This document shows, piece after piece, positions 1-12,697 of a DNA stretch of 64,000 nt; position 1 is the first letter of the stretch; every line of letters starts with the position of its first letter. The notes below the pieces were generated by a model. The model made no database searches. It worked only from the letters and a program-made list of their open reading frames with translations, and was not told where the DNA came from. The stretch is from Escarpia spicata (Eukaryota > Annelida > Polychaeta > Sabellida > Siboglinidae): NCBI GenBank assembly GCA_963995525.1, contig OZ023217.1:1288529-1352528 (forward strand), in the 5' to 3' direction. Position numbers and translations under genes: made by a program.

Positions 1-1274
1 TCACTCGTGCGTGCCTGCGTATGTATGTTCGCGCGCATTATCTGCCTGCCTGCCCTTCCGCCCGCCCGCCCGCCCGCCCGCCTGCCTGCGTAACTGACAA
101 TGAAGTTCTGGCTAGGGCTTGCATAATATATGCTACGTACGATTTGTTATCATTAAAGAGAGACGATGCGACCACCATGCCGGCCATGCTCGAGGCAGCA
201 AGCGAGCTATTAACTGACAATACCAATAAGTACAGAACATTTCTCTACCAATTCGCTAATTGATCAGAGCGTAGATGATTAGTTTAAGACTCGTTATCAC
301 GTCGCCTACATTGCCTTGTCTCCCTGCCCTTTGTCGACAGAAGCATTTAGTATATTGGGGAGTGGTCGACACATAGCACCACACCCATATACAATTAAGT
401 CACCCCAATTAGCCACAGTTACGCAATGCGTTAGTGACGTATGTGACGTAATGGTCATTGTCTCGATATTGAGCGAATGAGTTAATATTAGCGAGTGTTT
501 GCAAGCGTCTCTATTATCGCTCTTACACGACCCTTGTTGCTTATATTGTAACATATCAGGACTATATCATGTACGTCTAAAATAAGACCGTGCGTAGAAT
601 GTTAACACGATAGTGGTGCAAGGCGTTTCGTATACAATCCAGACAGTGCTAACTACATGGTATACTGCCAGCGCAATCGTGAACACACGTCACACGCAAC
701 CAATACAATCTTTACTTGGTTTATCCATACAACATTTGCATGGTCTACCAATACAATATTTACCTGGTTTATCACCCATTATTGTTGCTGAAAGTCAGAC
801 TGTTCTTCTGGGCAGGAAAGCGGTCGCTTCACACGGGCTACGCTGTTAACGCGACGGGCGCCGAATTCAGAATGACAAGGCTCTCGCTGGAACGTCGCCA
901 CTGCTCCGCGACTGCTCATTAACGGGCCGTGTCAAAAACGCAGTCATCACCTAATTGCAGTGACTCAGCCTGTTGTCGACATTGCAGATAACTATGATCA
1001 TCATAATTCAGTTCGAACGAAGACAAGAAAGGATCAAGGGGCGTGTCTTGGTGTAGACGCGAGCGCATACTGTGCTCTTGAGGAAACCCCTTCTTGGGGG
1101 ACACATTAGGGGAATTTTACTGGCTACCCCTGGAAATTTTTACCTTCAAAGGTTATTTGTGGTCCACGCTATTATAAACACCGCGGATTGAGCGGTTATC
1201 GACGAATAAATATTAATAATGCACTTTTATAGGCAGTATTTATTTCAAATGTATTATCCGTGCTTAATATCACA
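1..1274. other. No gene recognised
   Basis: Mixed-composition unique sequence. A short CCTG/CCCG microsatellite lies at about 43-90. The open frames here are short, overlap on both strands and contain no recognisable domain. Confidence 0.5.
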
Positions 1275-1480
1275 TGTAGGCCTAATGTGTACACCGTATT
1301 ATGTTGGGCACACCATATAGGCATAATGTGTACACCGTATTATGTTGGGCACACCATATAGGCCTAATGTGTACACCGTATTATGTTGGGCACACCATAT
1401 AGGCCTAATGCGTACACCGTATTATGTTGGGCACACCATATAGGCCTAATGCGTACACCATATTATGTTGGGCAGAACAT
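1275..1480. repeat. Minisatellite, 41 bp unit, about 5 copies
   Basis: Near-identical 41 bp units recur, recognisable by TGTACACCGTATTATG and GGGCACACCATATAGGC. Copies differ by single bases (for example AATGTG versus AATGCG). Confidence 0.9.
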
Positions 1481-2699
1481 ATTATTCAGGCGGGTAAAGG
1501 ATAGGGCCTACTGTGCTCCCAGATGGTGGCATCTGTTATCATGTAAACTAATACAGATGTATTTTCTGACAAGGAAGACCAATATTTAAGGTTAGGACCT
1601 ATTTTTAAGATGACAGGAAGTAGCTAATCTCACGACTGAAATGGGGGAACTAACGTCATTGTCCCCTTCTGGATATGCTGGTTAACAGGTTGTCATAAAC
1701 CAATTAAGAGTGTTTAATAAAGTTCGAATCTGATGCGGCAGATGAATGGGACAACTGAACCATTTAATTTATATATGATATGATGCATAATGCGTGCATG
1801 TTAGATGTTTGGAGATATCGGCAGTTAAAGCCGATATTTTCCTAACATAACTTCAATGTTATCGACATGTTTTATTGTCGTTTTGGTCGCACCAGTAGGT
1901 GGCGTTGTGCAAAGTGTGCAGCGTTCTCCCCAAGTGCTTAATGACGCAATGAGGAATCGTGTAGAAAACGTAGCTGACGGAAGGCGCAACTTAATACATG
2001 CGTGCCCCGGTGCAGTGATGAACCCGTAATAACCGGACGTATCTCCCTTACTTCTGATGACTACGACAGACTCAGTTGTCAATAAGGGATTATTGCGCCG
2101 TTCGATGAAGGCGGAACGCGGGGCCGGTTTCATGAAGCGGGTAAGAACGTTCCCAACGCTAAGCCTAAGATGATTGTCTTAGCGAATGACGCATTTTAAT
2201 AAGCGAAACATAGGAGTTTACGCAGACTCGTGACGTGAACGCTTCGAGAAACCGGTCCCTGTAGTTGACGTCATCGCGATTGAGAGTTCCCGTATGTACG
2301 AGCGGACAGCGTGTGCGGACAGCGCAGGTGGACGCGTGGACATGTGGTGTCTATAGCTACAGGTGTTGCACGCGCACACATTGGCCTGATTTGAAGACTG
2401 CGATGATTGATTCTCAAGTCTTGGTATTGATATTACACTAGTCCACACCCGTAGCAAACAGTTGTACTGTGTCGCCCGTCCCCGCAAGGCAACATATCAG
2501 CTTCACGTCTGGAGCATACCTGTCTGCTTCGTTTCAGTATTCTACAGCTAAACGCTTGAAATATTTAACTAGATTAAGCCTAACCTGGACTAAACATATT
2601 CTCATATGTTGTAAATCGCCATTTCTAGAAATACAGGAACATAAAAAGGCTGTGTTATATGGTGCAGATCCCAAGGATATTTATTTTTCATAGACGGTC
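1481..2699. other. No gene recognised
   Basis: Unique sequence with short open frames on both strands, none recognisable. The minus frame at 1825-2133 and the one at 2218-2487 have no domain that I can name. Confidence 0.4.
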
Positions 2700-3012
2700 T
2701 AATGGTGGACCTATATTATGACGTAATACCTCCTGTCGGTTATTTAATGGTAGGCCTATATTATGACGTAATACCTCCTGTCGGTTATTTAATGGTAGGC
2801 CTATATTATGACGTAATACCTCCTGTCGGTTATTTAATGGTAGGCCTATATTATGACGTAATACCTCCTGTCGGTTATTTAATGGTAGGCCTACATTATG
2901 ACGTAATACCTCCTGTCGGTTATTTAATGGTAGGCCTACATTATGACGTAATACCTCCTGTCGGTTATTTAATGGTAGTCCAAATTATGACGTAACACCT
3001 CCTGTCGGTTAT
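2700..3012. repeat. Minisatellite, 45 bp unit, about 7 copies
   Basis: Seven 45 bp units each contain TATGACGTAATACCTCCTGT. Because 45 is a multiple of 3 the array is open in one frame and gives a 15-residue repeat (starting MVGLYYDV). I read that frame as a by-product rather than a gene. Confidence 0.9.
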
Positions 3013-4239
3013 TCTGTTGAAATGTAGTTAATTTATGAAAGGTCTCATCAGATTGCAAAGTCCAAGCAACCTTATGTCACTTTATGTCACTTGTCACTTA
3101 ACATTGGTCCACCAATACGTGGTTGTAAATGCTATTTTTTTAATCAAAAATTCCTATTTGTCCATTTTTATTAACATGTATAACTCGCTAGTAGGCACTA
3201 CTGTTGCCATTTACTTTCTCCACGATTCGTAATGACGACCAAACCCCAAAGTAATGCTTAATTACCCTTGGTAACGTATTTTGAGACATTGTGAAAGTAT
3301 GCGATCAACTCTTACGTAAGAATAAATAGGAAGGTTTTTGTAATTGTTTTTGCAATTTTCATATTTTAAATTATAATGTTCAGGTCAAACGTTCAGATGG
3401 TACCTTTAATATTTGTTAAATGTTATATGACGTAATACAGTTTGGTGATTGTTGTGAACGTTGGGGAAAAGTTAGGACGTTTTTATTTATATATTTACAG
3501 CTTCAACGACAACCCCCGTCTGTTTAGTATATATGACATAGCACACCCGGATGGTTAAACGGAATTGGTGGTGAAATGTGATGAAGTTCTGAACGTTGAC
3601 AAATTAAGGTAATATTTGTGATTTTCTTATAACAAAATTGTAGTTTTAAGTTTGCGCGTCACACTCCAGTAGTTTTAAGTTTGCACGTCACACTCTAGTA
3701 GTTTTAAATTTGCACGTCCCAATCCAGTAGTTCTGTTAAACACGACCTATATACAGCATCATATTGACCCGGTGTCTCATTCACTGTTCAGGATCGAACT
3801 TGTTAGTATACTATAGACTTCTCGTCCCCTTTTACGGCGCTACAATCGTCCCACCGGGCATGTGCCATCTAACAGATGCTGTCTTGTGTGCCTTTTCTAC
3901 TGCAATCATTACGGAAGCGCGAGTGATGTTTGTAGACAAGGTGTATCTGTAGCCACCGAACTGTCGGCGACACGAGACAACCGAGCATGTGACAATTCCG
4001 CATCCGCATCGAATAGAGACTTTGTACCGTGTTTGTGTAATGCGCTTTATCACGAATCCGGGTCTACTCGAAAACAGTTATTTACCCAAGAACCTCCGAC
4101 TCGTAACTATCTTCTTAGACGATTGCTGCCCGGGGTGACACTATTTTGCATCAATTTTGAAATGCTTTGTTCTGATGAGTTTACCGACATCTCAGCCACA
4201 GACAACTAGCAACATCCGTGTAATAGCCGTTGGACCCCC
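3013..4239. other. No gene recognised; contains a 29 bp x 3 repeat
   Basis: AT-rich unique sequence. Three tandem 29 bp units starting TAGTTTTAAGTTTGC lie at 3641-3727. A possible small open region at 3862-4209 has no recognisable domain. Confidence 0.45.
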
Positions 4240-4303
4240 CTTCCTCCCGTATTCCCTTCCTCCCGTATTCTCTTCCTCCCGTATTCCCTTCCTCCCGTAT
4301 TCC
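4240..4303. repeat. Short tandem repeat, 16 bp unit x 4
   Basis: Four copies of CTTCCTCCCGTATTCC, one with a single substitution. Confidence 0.9.
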
Positions 4304-4385
4304 CATGTCCCGGGTGAGTAACGATCGAGCACAATGCAAATGAAACATGATCGCTGTGGACTAAGCCTGGGGTCGTCATTGCAGG

Positions 4386-5490
4386 CCAGGGGTGGTGGTA
4401 GTTGACTGCACTACCCGTCACAGATATCACAAGCCAAGGGTACGCGGTAGTTGATAGATATTACAAGCCAGGGTACGTGGTAGTTGACAGATATCACAAG
4501 CCAGGGTACGTGGTAGTTGACAGATATCACAAGCCAGGGTACGTGGTAGTTGACAGATATCACAAGCCAGGGTACGTGGTAGTTGAATGCACTACCCGTC
4601 ACATATATCACAAGCCAGAGGTACGTGATAGTTGACTGCACTACCCGTCACAGATATCACAAGCCAGAGGTACGTGGTAGTTGACTGCACTACCCGTCAC
4701 ATATATCACAAGCCAGAGGTACGTGGTAGTTGACTGCACTACCCGTCACAGATATCACAAGCCAGAGGTACGTGGTAGTTGACTGCACTACCCGTCACAT
4801 ATATCACAAGCCAGAGGTACGTGGTAGTTGACTGCACTACCCGACACAGATATCACAAGCCAGAGGTACGTGGTAGTTGACTGCACTACCCGTAACAGAT
4901 ATCACAAGCCAGGGGTACATGGTAGTTGACAGATATCACAAGCCAGGGTACGTGGTAGTTGACAGATATCACAGGCCAGAGTACGTGGTAGTTTACTGCA
5001 CTACCCGTCACATATATCACAAGCCAGGGGTACGTGGTAGTTGGCTGCACTACTCGTCACATATATCACAAGCCAGGGGTACGTGGTAGTTGACATATAT
5101 ATCACAAGCCAGGGTACGTGTAGTTGACTGCACTACCTGTCACAGATATCACAAGCCAGAGGTAAGTGGTAGTTGACTGCACTACTCGTCACAGATATCA
5201 CAAGCCAGAGGTAAGTGGTAGTTGACTGCAATACTCGTCACAGATATCACAAGCCAGAGGTACGTGGTAGTTGACTGCACTACCCGTCACATATACCACA
5301 AGCAAGAGGTACGTGGTAGTTGCACTACCCGTCACATATATCACAAGCAAGAGGTACGTGATAGTTGCACTACCCGTCACATATATCACAAGCAAGAGGT
5401 ACGTGGTAGTTGCACTACCCGTCACATATATCACAAGCAAGAGGTACGTGGTAGTTGCACTACCCGTCACTACGCAGTGAATGGAAGTTA
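4386..5490. repeat. Composite minisatellite with three unit lengths
   Basis: The array mixes a long unit of about 49 bp (GTAGTTGACTGCACTACCCG followed by TCACAGATATCACAAGCCAG), a short 33 bp form lacking the TGCACTACCCGTC segment, and a 45 bp form near the 3' end that reads GTAGTTGCACTACCC and AAGCAAGAGG. Short units cluster at 4440-4590 and 4915-5000, and the 45 bp form dominates 5300-5470. Confidence 0.9.
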
Positions 5491-6020
5491 GCTGAATCAG
5501 TTGTATCGTTTCCTTGTTATTAACATCACCGGTCGCGACCCGTGAGAACAGCGCAGACGTCCGCGTCACATTTCAAAGACTCCGGGTAATGCCAATATAG
5601 CTTGAGGCATAACACAACGTTTGGACCATAACGTGTGTAGCTATAGGACACGAAAAAATATATTTCGACATATCCTGATGGAACAGCTTGTAAATTTCAG
5701 TTAGATTCATGGTCGCATAAAAAACATACAGGCCTACGCAATATTTTGTTTCCAATCATTACATGTAACATAAGCCACGGTTGGCTAAATTAAAAACAAG
5801 CCGAATCGCAAGACGATCTGTCAGGAGGTACGGAGACTTATGCCATCACCAGTGCCCCCTGGCGGCGAGGATGATCCCGCAGATGGCGAGTATGTTGGTT
5901 GTTTACATACTCACCGCGTGGCGCAAATATTGCGCGTATACATAGTGTACACCAACTCTGACGCCAACTTAACCAGGTTCCACGAGGTGGCGCCACCGTC
6001 TGTTTCACACATTAGTACAT
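5491..6020. other. No gene recognised
   Basis: Unique sequence of moderate GC content after 5820. The frame at 5840-6103 runs into the neighbouring inverted-repeat element and has no recognisable domain. Confidence 0.4.
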
Positions 6021-6231
6021 CTGCCAACTCTTCCGGGAAATCCGGGTGTCTCCCGGATTGGGTGTACCTCCCGAATACAGGCAAATCTCCCGGATTTCGC
6101 TGAAAATCTCAAACAGCCCCCCCCCCCCGTCTTACGATGTCAAGATCCGAGACAGCGTGACACGGGAAGTGTGCTGAAACGCTGATGAATGCTTTTGAGT
6201 TACCCGGATTTCAACAAAACAAGGTTGGCAG
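6021..6231. mobile_element. Probable MITE with CTGCCAAC/GTTGGCAG ends
   Basis: A 211 bp segment starts CTGCCAAC and ends GTTGGCAG. Just inside each end the same word GAAATCCGGGT appears in inverted orientation, so the terminal inverted repeat is about 35 bp and gapped. The flanks read AGTACAT and TATACAT, which may be a degraded target duplication. It has no coding capacity. The superfamily is not decided. Confidence 0.55.
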
Positions 6232-6315
6232 GTATACATCAGCCTGGGTTGCTTAGGTGAGATCTACCAAAGTAACGGCCACATCATGTATGTCATTTTA
6301 TCGTTTATGACACAG

Positions 6316-6364
6316 ACACACACACAGACACAACCAGGCACACACGCACGCACGCACACACAAA
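6316..6364. repeat. CA-rich microsatellite
   Basis: Interrupted (CA)n and (CACG)n directly upstream of the reverse transcriptase remnant. Confidence 0.8.
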
Positions 6365-7025
6365 CAGTAGCAGAGAACAAGCAAGAGCTACAAAACATGT
6401 TGGAGAAATGGAACTGGGTGTTCAAGAACACGGACTGAGAATGATCCTGGAGAAGACAGAAATGATGTGGGTTTGACAACAGACAGAGGAATTGGATATC
6501 AGGTTGGACGGAAAGGAAATTAAGCAAGTGGACGACTTTGTGTACCTTGGAGGAAGGGTTACGGCAGATGGGCGTTCAGATGTGGAGGTGCGACGCAGAA
6601 TACAAGCAAGAGAAATGTGTTTGGAGAAAGGTAGAGGGAGTCATGATAGACAGAATAATCTCGAAAAAGCTGAAAGGGAAAGTCGTGAGAGTGTGTTACA
6701 CCGGCATGCCTATATGGTCTGGATACAGTGGCGCTGACAGAATAATAACATCAGCAGAAGAAGGACGAATGATCTGAGAAAAGAGGTTGGAATTCAAAGC
6801 AGTGTATGAGGATTATTGAGAAGCCGGATGAGATGGGCAGGCCACTTGGCAAGGATGGATGCCAGAAAAATAGCGAAGAGGGCAGAGGCAGAACAACATA
6901 AAGGACACAGGAAAAGGGGAAGGCCACAGCTGAGATGGGAGGACTGTGTGAGGAGGGACACGAGAAGATCGGGGGAGGATGAAAGATGGAGAGACGAAGC
7001 GATGGACAGAAAACTATGGAAGAAC
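6365..7025 (+). pseudogene. Decayed C-terminal part of a non-LTR reverse transcriptase
   Basis: Frames on the plus strand carry the downstream part of a LINE-type polyprotein. First comes a stretch typical of the region after the catalytic YADD motif (DIRLDGKEIKQ, then VDDFVYLGGRVTADG at about 6495-6570). A frame change follows, and then the C-terminal signature RMRWAGHLARMD with KRGRPQLRWEDCVRRD at about 6825-6960. Several stops and at least two frameshifts interrupt it, and neither the catalytic core nor the endonuclease is present. It is therefore a 5'-truncated dead copy. The WAGH...RGRP...RW tail is common in RTE-like and related invertebrate LINEs; the clade is inferred only. The 67 bp satellite starts exactly where this coding region ends. 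Confidence 0.8.
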
Positions 7026-10000
7026 ACAGCGAGTGGTTCAGCTCTACTGTACCTGACCCTCACCCCTGTACAGCAGGGAACAAGGAGGAGACACAGAGAG
7101 TGGTTCAGTTTTACTGTACCTGACCTTCACCTCTGTACAGCAGGGAACAAGGAGTAGACACAGAGAGTGGTTCAGTTTTACTGTACCTGACCTTCACTCC
7201 TGTACAGCAGGGAACAAGGAGTAGACACAGAGAGTGGTTCAGTTTTACTGTACCTGACCTTCACTCCTGTACAGCAGGGAACAAGGAGGTGACACAGAGA
7301 GTGGTTCAGTTTTACTGTACCTGACCCTCACCCCTGTACTGCAGGGAACAAGGAGGAGACACAGAGAGTGGTTCAGTTTTACTGTACCTGACCATCACCC
7401 CTGTACTGCAGGGAACGAGGAGGAGACACAGAGAGTGGTTCAGTTTTACTGTACCTGACCCTCACCCCTGTACTGCAGGGAACGAGGAGGAGACACAGAG
7501 AGTGGTTCAGTTTTACTGTACCTGACCCTCACCCCTGTACTGCAGGGAACGAGAAGGAGACACAGAGAGTGGTTAAGTTTTACTGTACCTGACCATCACC
7601 CCTGTACTGGAGGGAACGAGGAGGAGACACAGAGAGTGGTTCAGTTTTACTGTACCTGGCCATCACCCCTGTACTGCAGGGAACGAGGAGGAGACACAGA
7701 GAGTGGTTAAGTTTTACTGTACCTGACCCTCACCCCATTACTGCAGGGAACGAGGAGGAGACACAGAGAGTGGTTCAGTTTTACTGTACCTGACCATCAC
7801 CCCTGTACTGGAGGGAACAAGGAGGAGACACAGAGAGTGGTTCAGTTTTACTGTACCTGGCCATCACCCCTGTACTGGAGGGAACAAGGAGGAGACACAG
7901 AGAGTGGTTCGGTTTTACTGTACCTGGCCATCACCCCTGTACTGGAGGGAAAAAGGAGGAGACACAGAGAGTGGTTCAGTTTTACTGTACCTGACCATCA
8001 CCCCTGTACTGCAGGGAACGAGGAGGAGACACAGAGAGTGGTTCGGTTTTACTGGACCTGGCCATCACCCCTGTAGTGCAGGGAACGAGAAGGAGACACA
8101 GAGAGTGGTTCGGTTTTACTGTACCTGACCATCACCCCTGTACTGCAGGGAACGAGGAGGAGACACAGAGAGAGGTTCAGTTTTACTGTACCTGACCATC
8201 ACCCCTGTACTGCAGGGAACGAGGAGGAGACACAGAGAGTGGTTCGGTTTTACTGTACCTGACCATCACCCCTGTACTGCAGGGAACGAGGAGGAGACAC
8301 AGAGAGTGGTTCGGTTTTACTGTACCTGACCATCACCCCTGTACTGCAGGGAACGAGGAGGAGACACAGAGAGTGGTTCGGTTTTACTGTACCTGACCAT
8401 CACCCCTGTACTGCAGGGAACGAGGAGGAGACACAGAGAGTGGTTCGGTTTTACTGTACCTGACCATCACCCCTGTACTGCAGGGAACGAGGAGGAGACA
8501 CAGAGAGTGGTTCGGTTTTACTGTACCTGACCATCACCCCTGTACTGCAGGGAACGAGGAGGAGACACAGAGAGTGGTTCAGTTTTACTGTACCTGACCA
8601 TCACCCCTGTACTGCAGGGAACAAGGAGGAGACACAGAGAGTGGTTAAGTTTTACTGTACCTGACCCTCACCCCATTACTGCAGGGAACGAGGAGGAGAC
8701 ACAGAGAGTGGTTCAGTTTTACTGTACCTGACCATCACCCCTGTACTGGAGGGAACAAGGAGGAGACACAGAGAGTGGTTCAGTTTTACTGTACCTGACC
8801 ATCACCCCTGTACTGCAGGGAACAAGGAGGAGACACAGAGAGTGGCTCAGTTGTACTGTACCTGACCCTCACTCATGTACTGCAGGGAACCAGGAGGAGA
8901 CACAGAGAGTGGCTCAGTTTTACTGTACCTGACCATCACCCCTGTACTGCAGGGAACGAGGAGGAGACACAGAGAGTGGCTCAGTTTTACTGTACCTGAC
9001 CATCACCCCTGTACTGCAGGGAACGAGGAGGAGACACAGAGAGTGGCTCAGTTTTACTGTACCTGACCATCACCCCTGTACTGCAGGGAACCAGGAGGAG
9101 ACACAGAGAGTGGCTCAGTTGTACTGTACCTGACCATCACCCCTGTACTGCAGGGAACAAGGAGGAGACACAGAGAGTGGCTCAGTTGTACTGTACCTGA
9201 CCCTCACCCATGTACTGCAGGGAACAAGGAGGAGACACAGAGAGTGGCTCAGTTTTACTGTACCTGACCATCACCCCTGTACTGCAGGGAACAAGGAGGA
9301 GACACAGAGAGTGGCTCAGTTGTACTGTACCTGACCATCACCCCTGTACTGCAGGGAACGAGGAGGAGACACAGAGAGTGGCTCAGTTTTACTGTACCTG
9401 ACCATCACCCCTGTACTGCAGGGAACGAGGAGGAGACACAGAGAGTGGCTCAGTTTTACTGTACCTGACCATCACCCCTGTACTGCAGGGAACCAGGAGG
9501 AGACACAGAGAGTGGCTCAGTTGTACTGTACCTGACCATCACCCCTGTACTGCAGGGAACAAGGAGGAGACACAGAGAGTGGCTCAGTTGTACTGTACCT
9601 GACCCTCACCCATGTACTGCAGGGAACAAGGAGGAGACACAGAGAGTGGCTCAGTTTTACTGTACCTGACCATCACCCCTGTACTGCAGGGAACAAGGAG
9701 GAGACACAGAGAGTGGCTCAGTTGTACTGTACCTGACCATCACCCCTGTACTGCAGGGAACAAGGAGGAGACACAGAGAGTGGCTCAGTTTTACTGTACC
9801 TGACCATCACCCCTGTAGTGCAGGGAACGAGGAGGAGACACAGAGAGTGGTTCGGTTTTACTGTACCTGACCATCACCCCTGTACTGCAGGGAACCAGGA
9901 GGAGAGACAGAGAGTGGCTCAGTTTTACTGTACCTGACCATCACCCCTGTACTGCAGGGAACAAGGAGGAGACACAGAGAGTGGTTCAGTTTTACTGTAC

Positions 10001-11779
10001 CTGACCATCACCCCTGTACTGGAGGGAACAAGGAGGAGACACAGAGAGTGGTTCAGTTTTACTGTACCTGACCATCACCCCTGTACTGGAGGGAACAAGG
10101 AGGAGACACTGAGAGTGGTTCAGTTTTACTGTACCTGACCATCACCCCTGTACTGGAGGGAACAAGGAGGAGACACAGAGAGTGGTTCAGTTTTACTGTA
10201 CCTGACCATCACCCCTGTACTGGAGGGAACAAGGAGGAGACACAGAGAGTGGTTCAGTTTTACTGTACCTGACCATCACCCCTGTACTGCAGGGAACAAG
10301 GAGGAGACACAGAGAGTGGTTCAGTTTTACTGTACCTGACCATCACCCCTGTTCTGGAGGGAACAAGGAGGAGACACAGAGAGTGGTTCAGTTTTACTGT
10401 ACCTGACCATCACCCCTGTACTGCAGGGAACGAGGAGGAGACACAGAGAGTGATTCGGTTTAACTGTACCTGACCATCACCCCTGTACTGCAGGGAACGA
10501 GGAGGAGACACAGAGAGTGGTTCGGTTTTACTGTACCTGACCATCACCCCTGTACTGCAGGGAACGAGGAGGAGACACAGAGAGTGGTTCGGTTTTACTG
10601 TACCTGACCATCACCCCTGTACTGCAGGGAACGAGGAGGAGACACAGAGAGTGGTTCAGTTTTACTGTACCTGACCATCACCCCTGTACTGCAGGGAACA
10701 AGGAGGAGACACAGAGAGTGGCTCAGTTGTACTGTACCTGACCCTCACTCATGTACTGCAGGAAACAGGAGGAGACACAGAGAGTGGCTCAGTTTTACTG
10801 TACCTGACCATCACCCCTGTACTGCAGGGAACGAGGAGGAGACACAGAGAGTGGCTCAGTTTTACTGTACCTGACCATCACCCCTGTACTGCAGGGAACG
10901 AGGAGGAGACACAGGGAGTGGCTCAGTTTTACTGTACCTGACCATCACCCCTGTACTGCAGGGAACCAGGAGGAGACACAGAGAGTGGCTCAGTTGTACT
11001 GTACCTGACCATCACCCCTGTACTGCAGGGAACAAGGAGGAGACACAGAGAGTGGCTCAGTTGTACTGTACCTGACCCTCACCCATGTACTGCAGGGAAC
11101 AAGGAGGAGACACAGAGAGTGGCTCAGTTTTACTGTACCTGACCATCACCCCTGTACTGCAGGGAACAAGGAGGAGACACAGAGAGTGGCTCAGTTGTAC
11201 TGTACCTGACCATCACCCCTGTACTGCAGGGAACAAGGAGGAGACACAGAGAGTGGCTCAGTTGTACTGTACCTGACCCTCACCCATGTACTGCAGGGAA
11301 CAAGGAGGAGACACAGAGAGTGGCTCAGTTTTACTGTACCTGACCTTCACCCCTGTACTGCAGGGAACAAGGAGGAGACACAGAGAGTGGCTCAGTTTTA
11401 CTGTACCTGACCATCACCCCTGTACTGCAGGGAACAAGGAGGAGACACAGAGAGTGGCTCAGTTGTACTGTACCTGACCCTCATCCCTGTACAGCAGGGA
11501 ACGAGGAGGAGACACAGAGAGTGGCTCAGTTTTACTGTACCTGACCCTCATCCCTGTACAGCAGGGAACAAGGAGGAGACACAGAGAGTGGCTCAGTTTT
11601 ACTGTACCTGACCATCACCCATGTACTGCAGGGAACAGGGAGGAGACACAGAGAGTGGTTCAGTTTTACTGTACCTGACCATCACCCCTGTACTGGAGGG
11701 AACAAGGAGGAGACACAGAGAGTGGTTCAGTTTTACTGTTCCTGACCCTCACCCCTGTACTGCAGGGAACGAAGAGAGT
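7026..11779. repeat. 67 bp satellite array, about 71 copies
   Basis: Units of 67 bp recur without interruption, each with GTGGTTCAGTTTTACTGTAC, CATCACCCCTGTACTGCAGG and AGGAGGAGACACAGAG. Variants are block-wise: GGTTCAG units at 7040-8640, GGCTCAG units at 8840-9780 and 10720-11600, and CTGGAGGGA units around 10015-10380. The first unit reads straight on from the reverse transcriptase remnant, so the satellite appears to derive from that element's 3' end. Each unit contains a small CCCTG/CAGGG stem. Open frames inside it are repeat artefacts. Confidence 0.95.
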
Positions 11780-12663
11780 AACCAAAAGCAGTAATATAAC
11801 TTCAAAAATATTTCTACTTCAATGTTTCTCCTTTCAAACGTTTCAAAAATTTGCTTTGTATATATACTTTGTACATTTAAGTTGTATATTTAATTTGTAT
11901 ATTTAATGCATATTACTTCCACAGTAACGTTGGACTACGAAAACAGCAAAGTTGCAGACCGACTTTTAATTCCATCGACTTGGACGAAGGAGAGCGTCAT
12001 TGATGTTCTCTAAAACTAAATATAGCATTTAACGAAATTTGTTACTGCACGTTGGTGGGAAGATAACATCGAAAATCGATTGGTAATTTGCTAGTTCAAT
12101 AGACAGTTTCATGTATAACCCGGAAGCTCTGCAAGTATCGCAACACTTAACCCAGTGCAGTAAGTTTAACCATCTTCATTACATCGTCTGTAAATAGACA
12201 GCATTCATGTTGTGAAATAATGGCAAAAACTAAAGTAGTATAGTCACTCATGCGTGCCATCCTATTCGTAGTTACATATAACATTTTCATAACTGATTAA
12301 AATAATATAATAATAACAGTTTTATTAGCAACTCAGCCAAATTGGATTAACACTTATAAATCATATAATTATAATATACCATGTGTAGCACTGTGGCAGA
12401 GCTTCTTTAAGAGTATTCGTATTAATCAATTAAACGTGCATCAGACCTCGTTCTGCTCAATAGTTACTATTTTCCTCCCCAAAACTGACTTTATTTCCTG
12501 ATTTTTTCCTGTGGTTTTATTTCATCCCAACGTAGTTACCCCATAGATCGATCGACCTGTCCATATTTAACAGCTGGTGCACCCCCTATTTGGGGTACGG
12601 ACAGAGCCCTGTCCGACACAATCCATCACGATCATTATTAATTGAATTTGTATTTCAGTTGTT
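11780..12663. other. No gene recognised, AT-rich
   Basis: AT-rich unique sequence follows the satellite. No long frame, RNA gene or repeat array is visible. Confidence 0.5.
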
Positions 12664-12697
12664 CATTCCGTACACATCACTTGATGTGTACGGAATG
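12664..12697. other. Perfect 16 bp inverted repeat, 2 nt spacer
   Basis: CATTCCGTACACATCA, then CT, then its exact reverse complement. No run of T follows, so it is not an obvious terminator. It could be a cruciform-forming palindrome or a remnant of a small foldback element. Confidence 0.9.

Noticed and set aside
1275..1480. CRISPR-like spaced repeats
   Set aside because: Here and in the other arrays there are no unique spacers between repeats; all are head-to-tail tandem units in a eukaryotic genome.
7837..11477. 63-79 codon frames in the 67 bp satellite
   Set aside because: Repeat-derived; no start context or domain.
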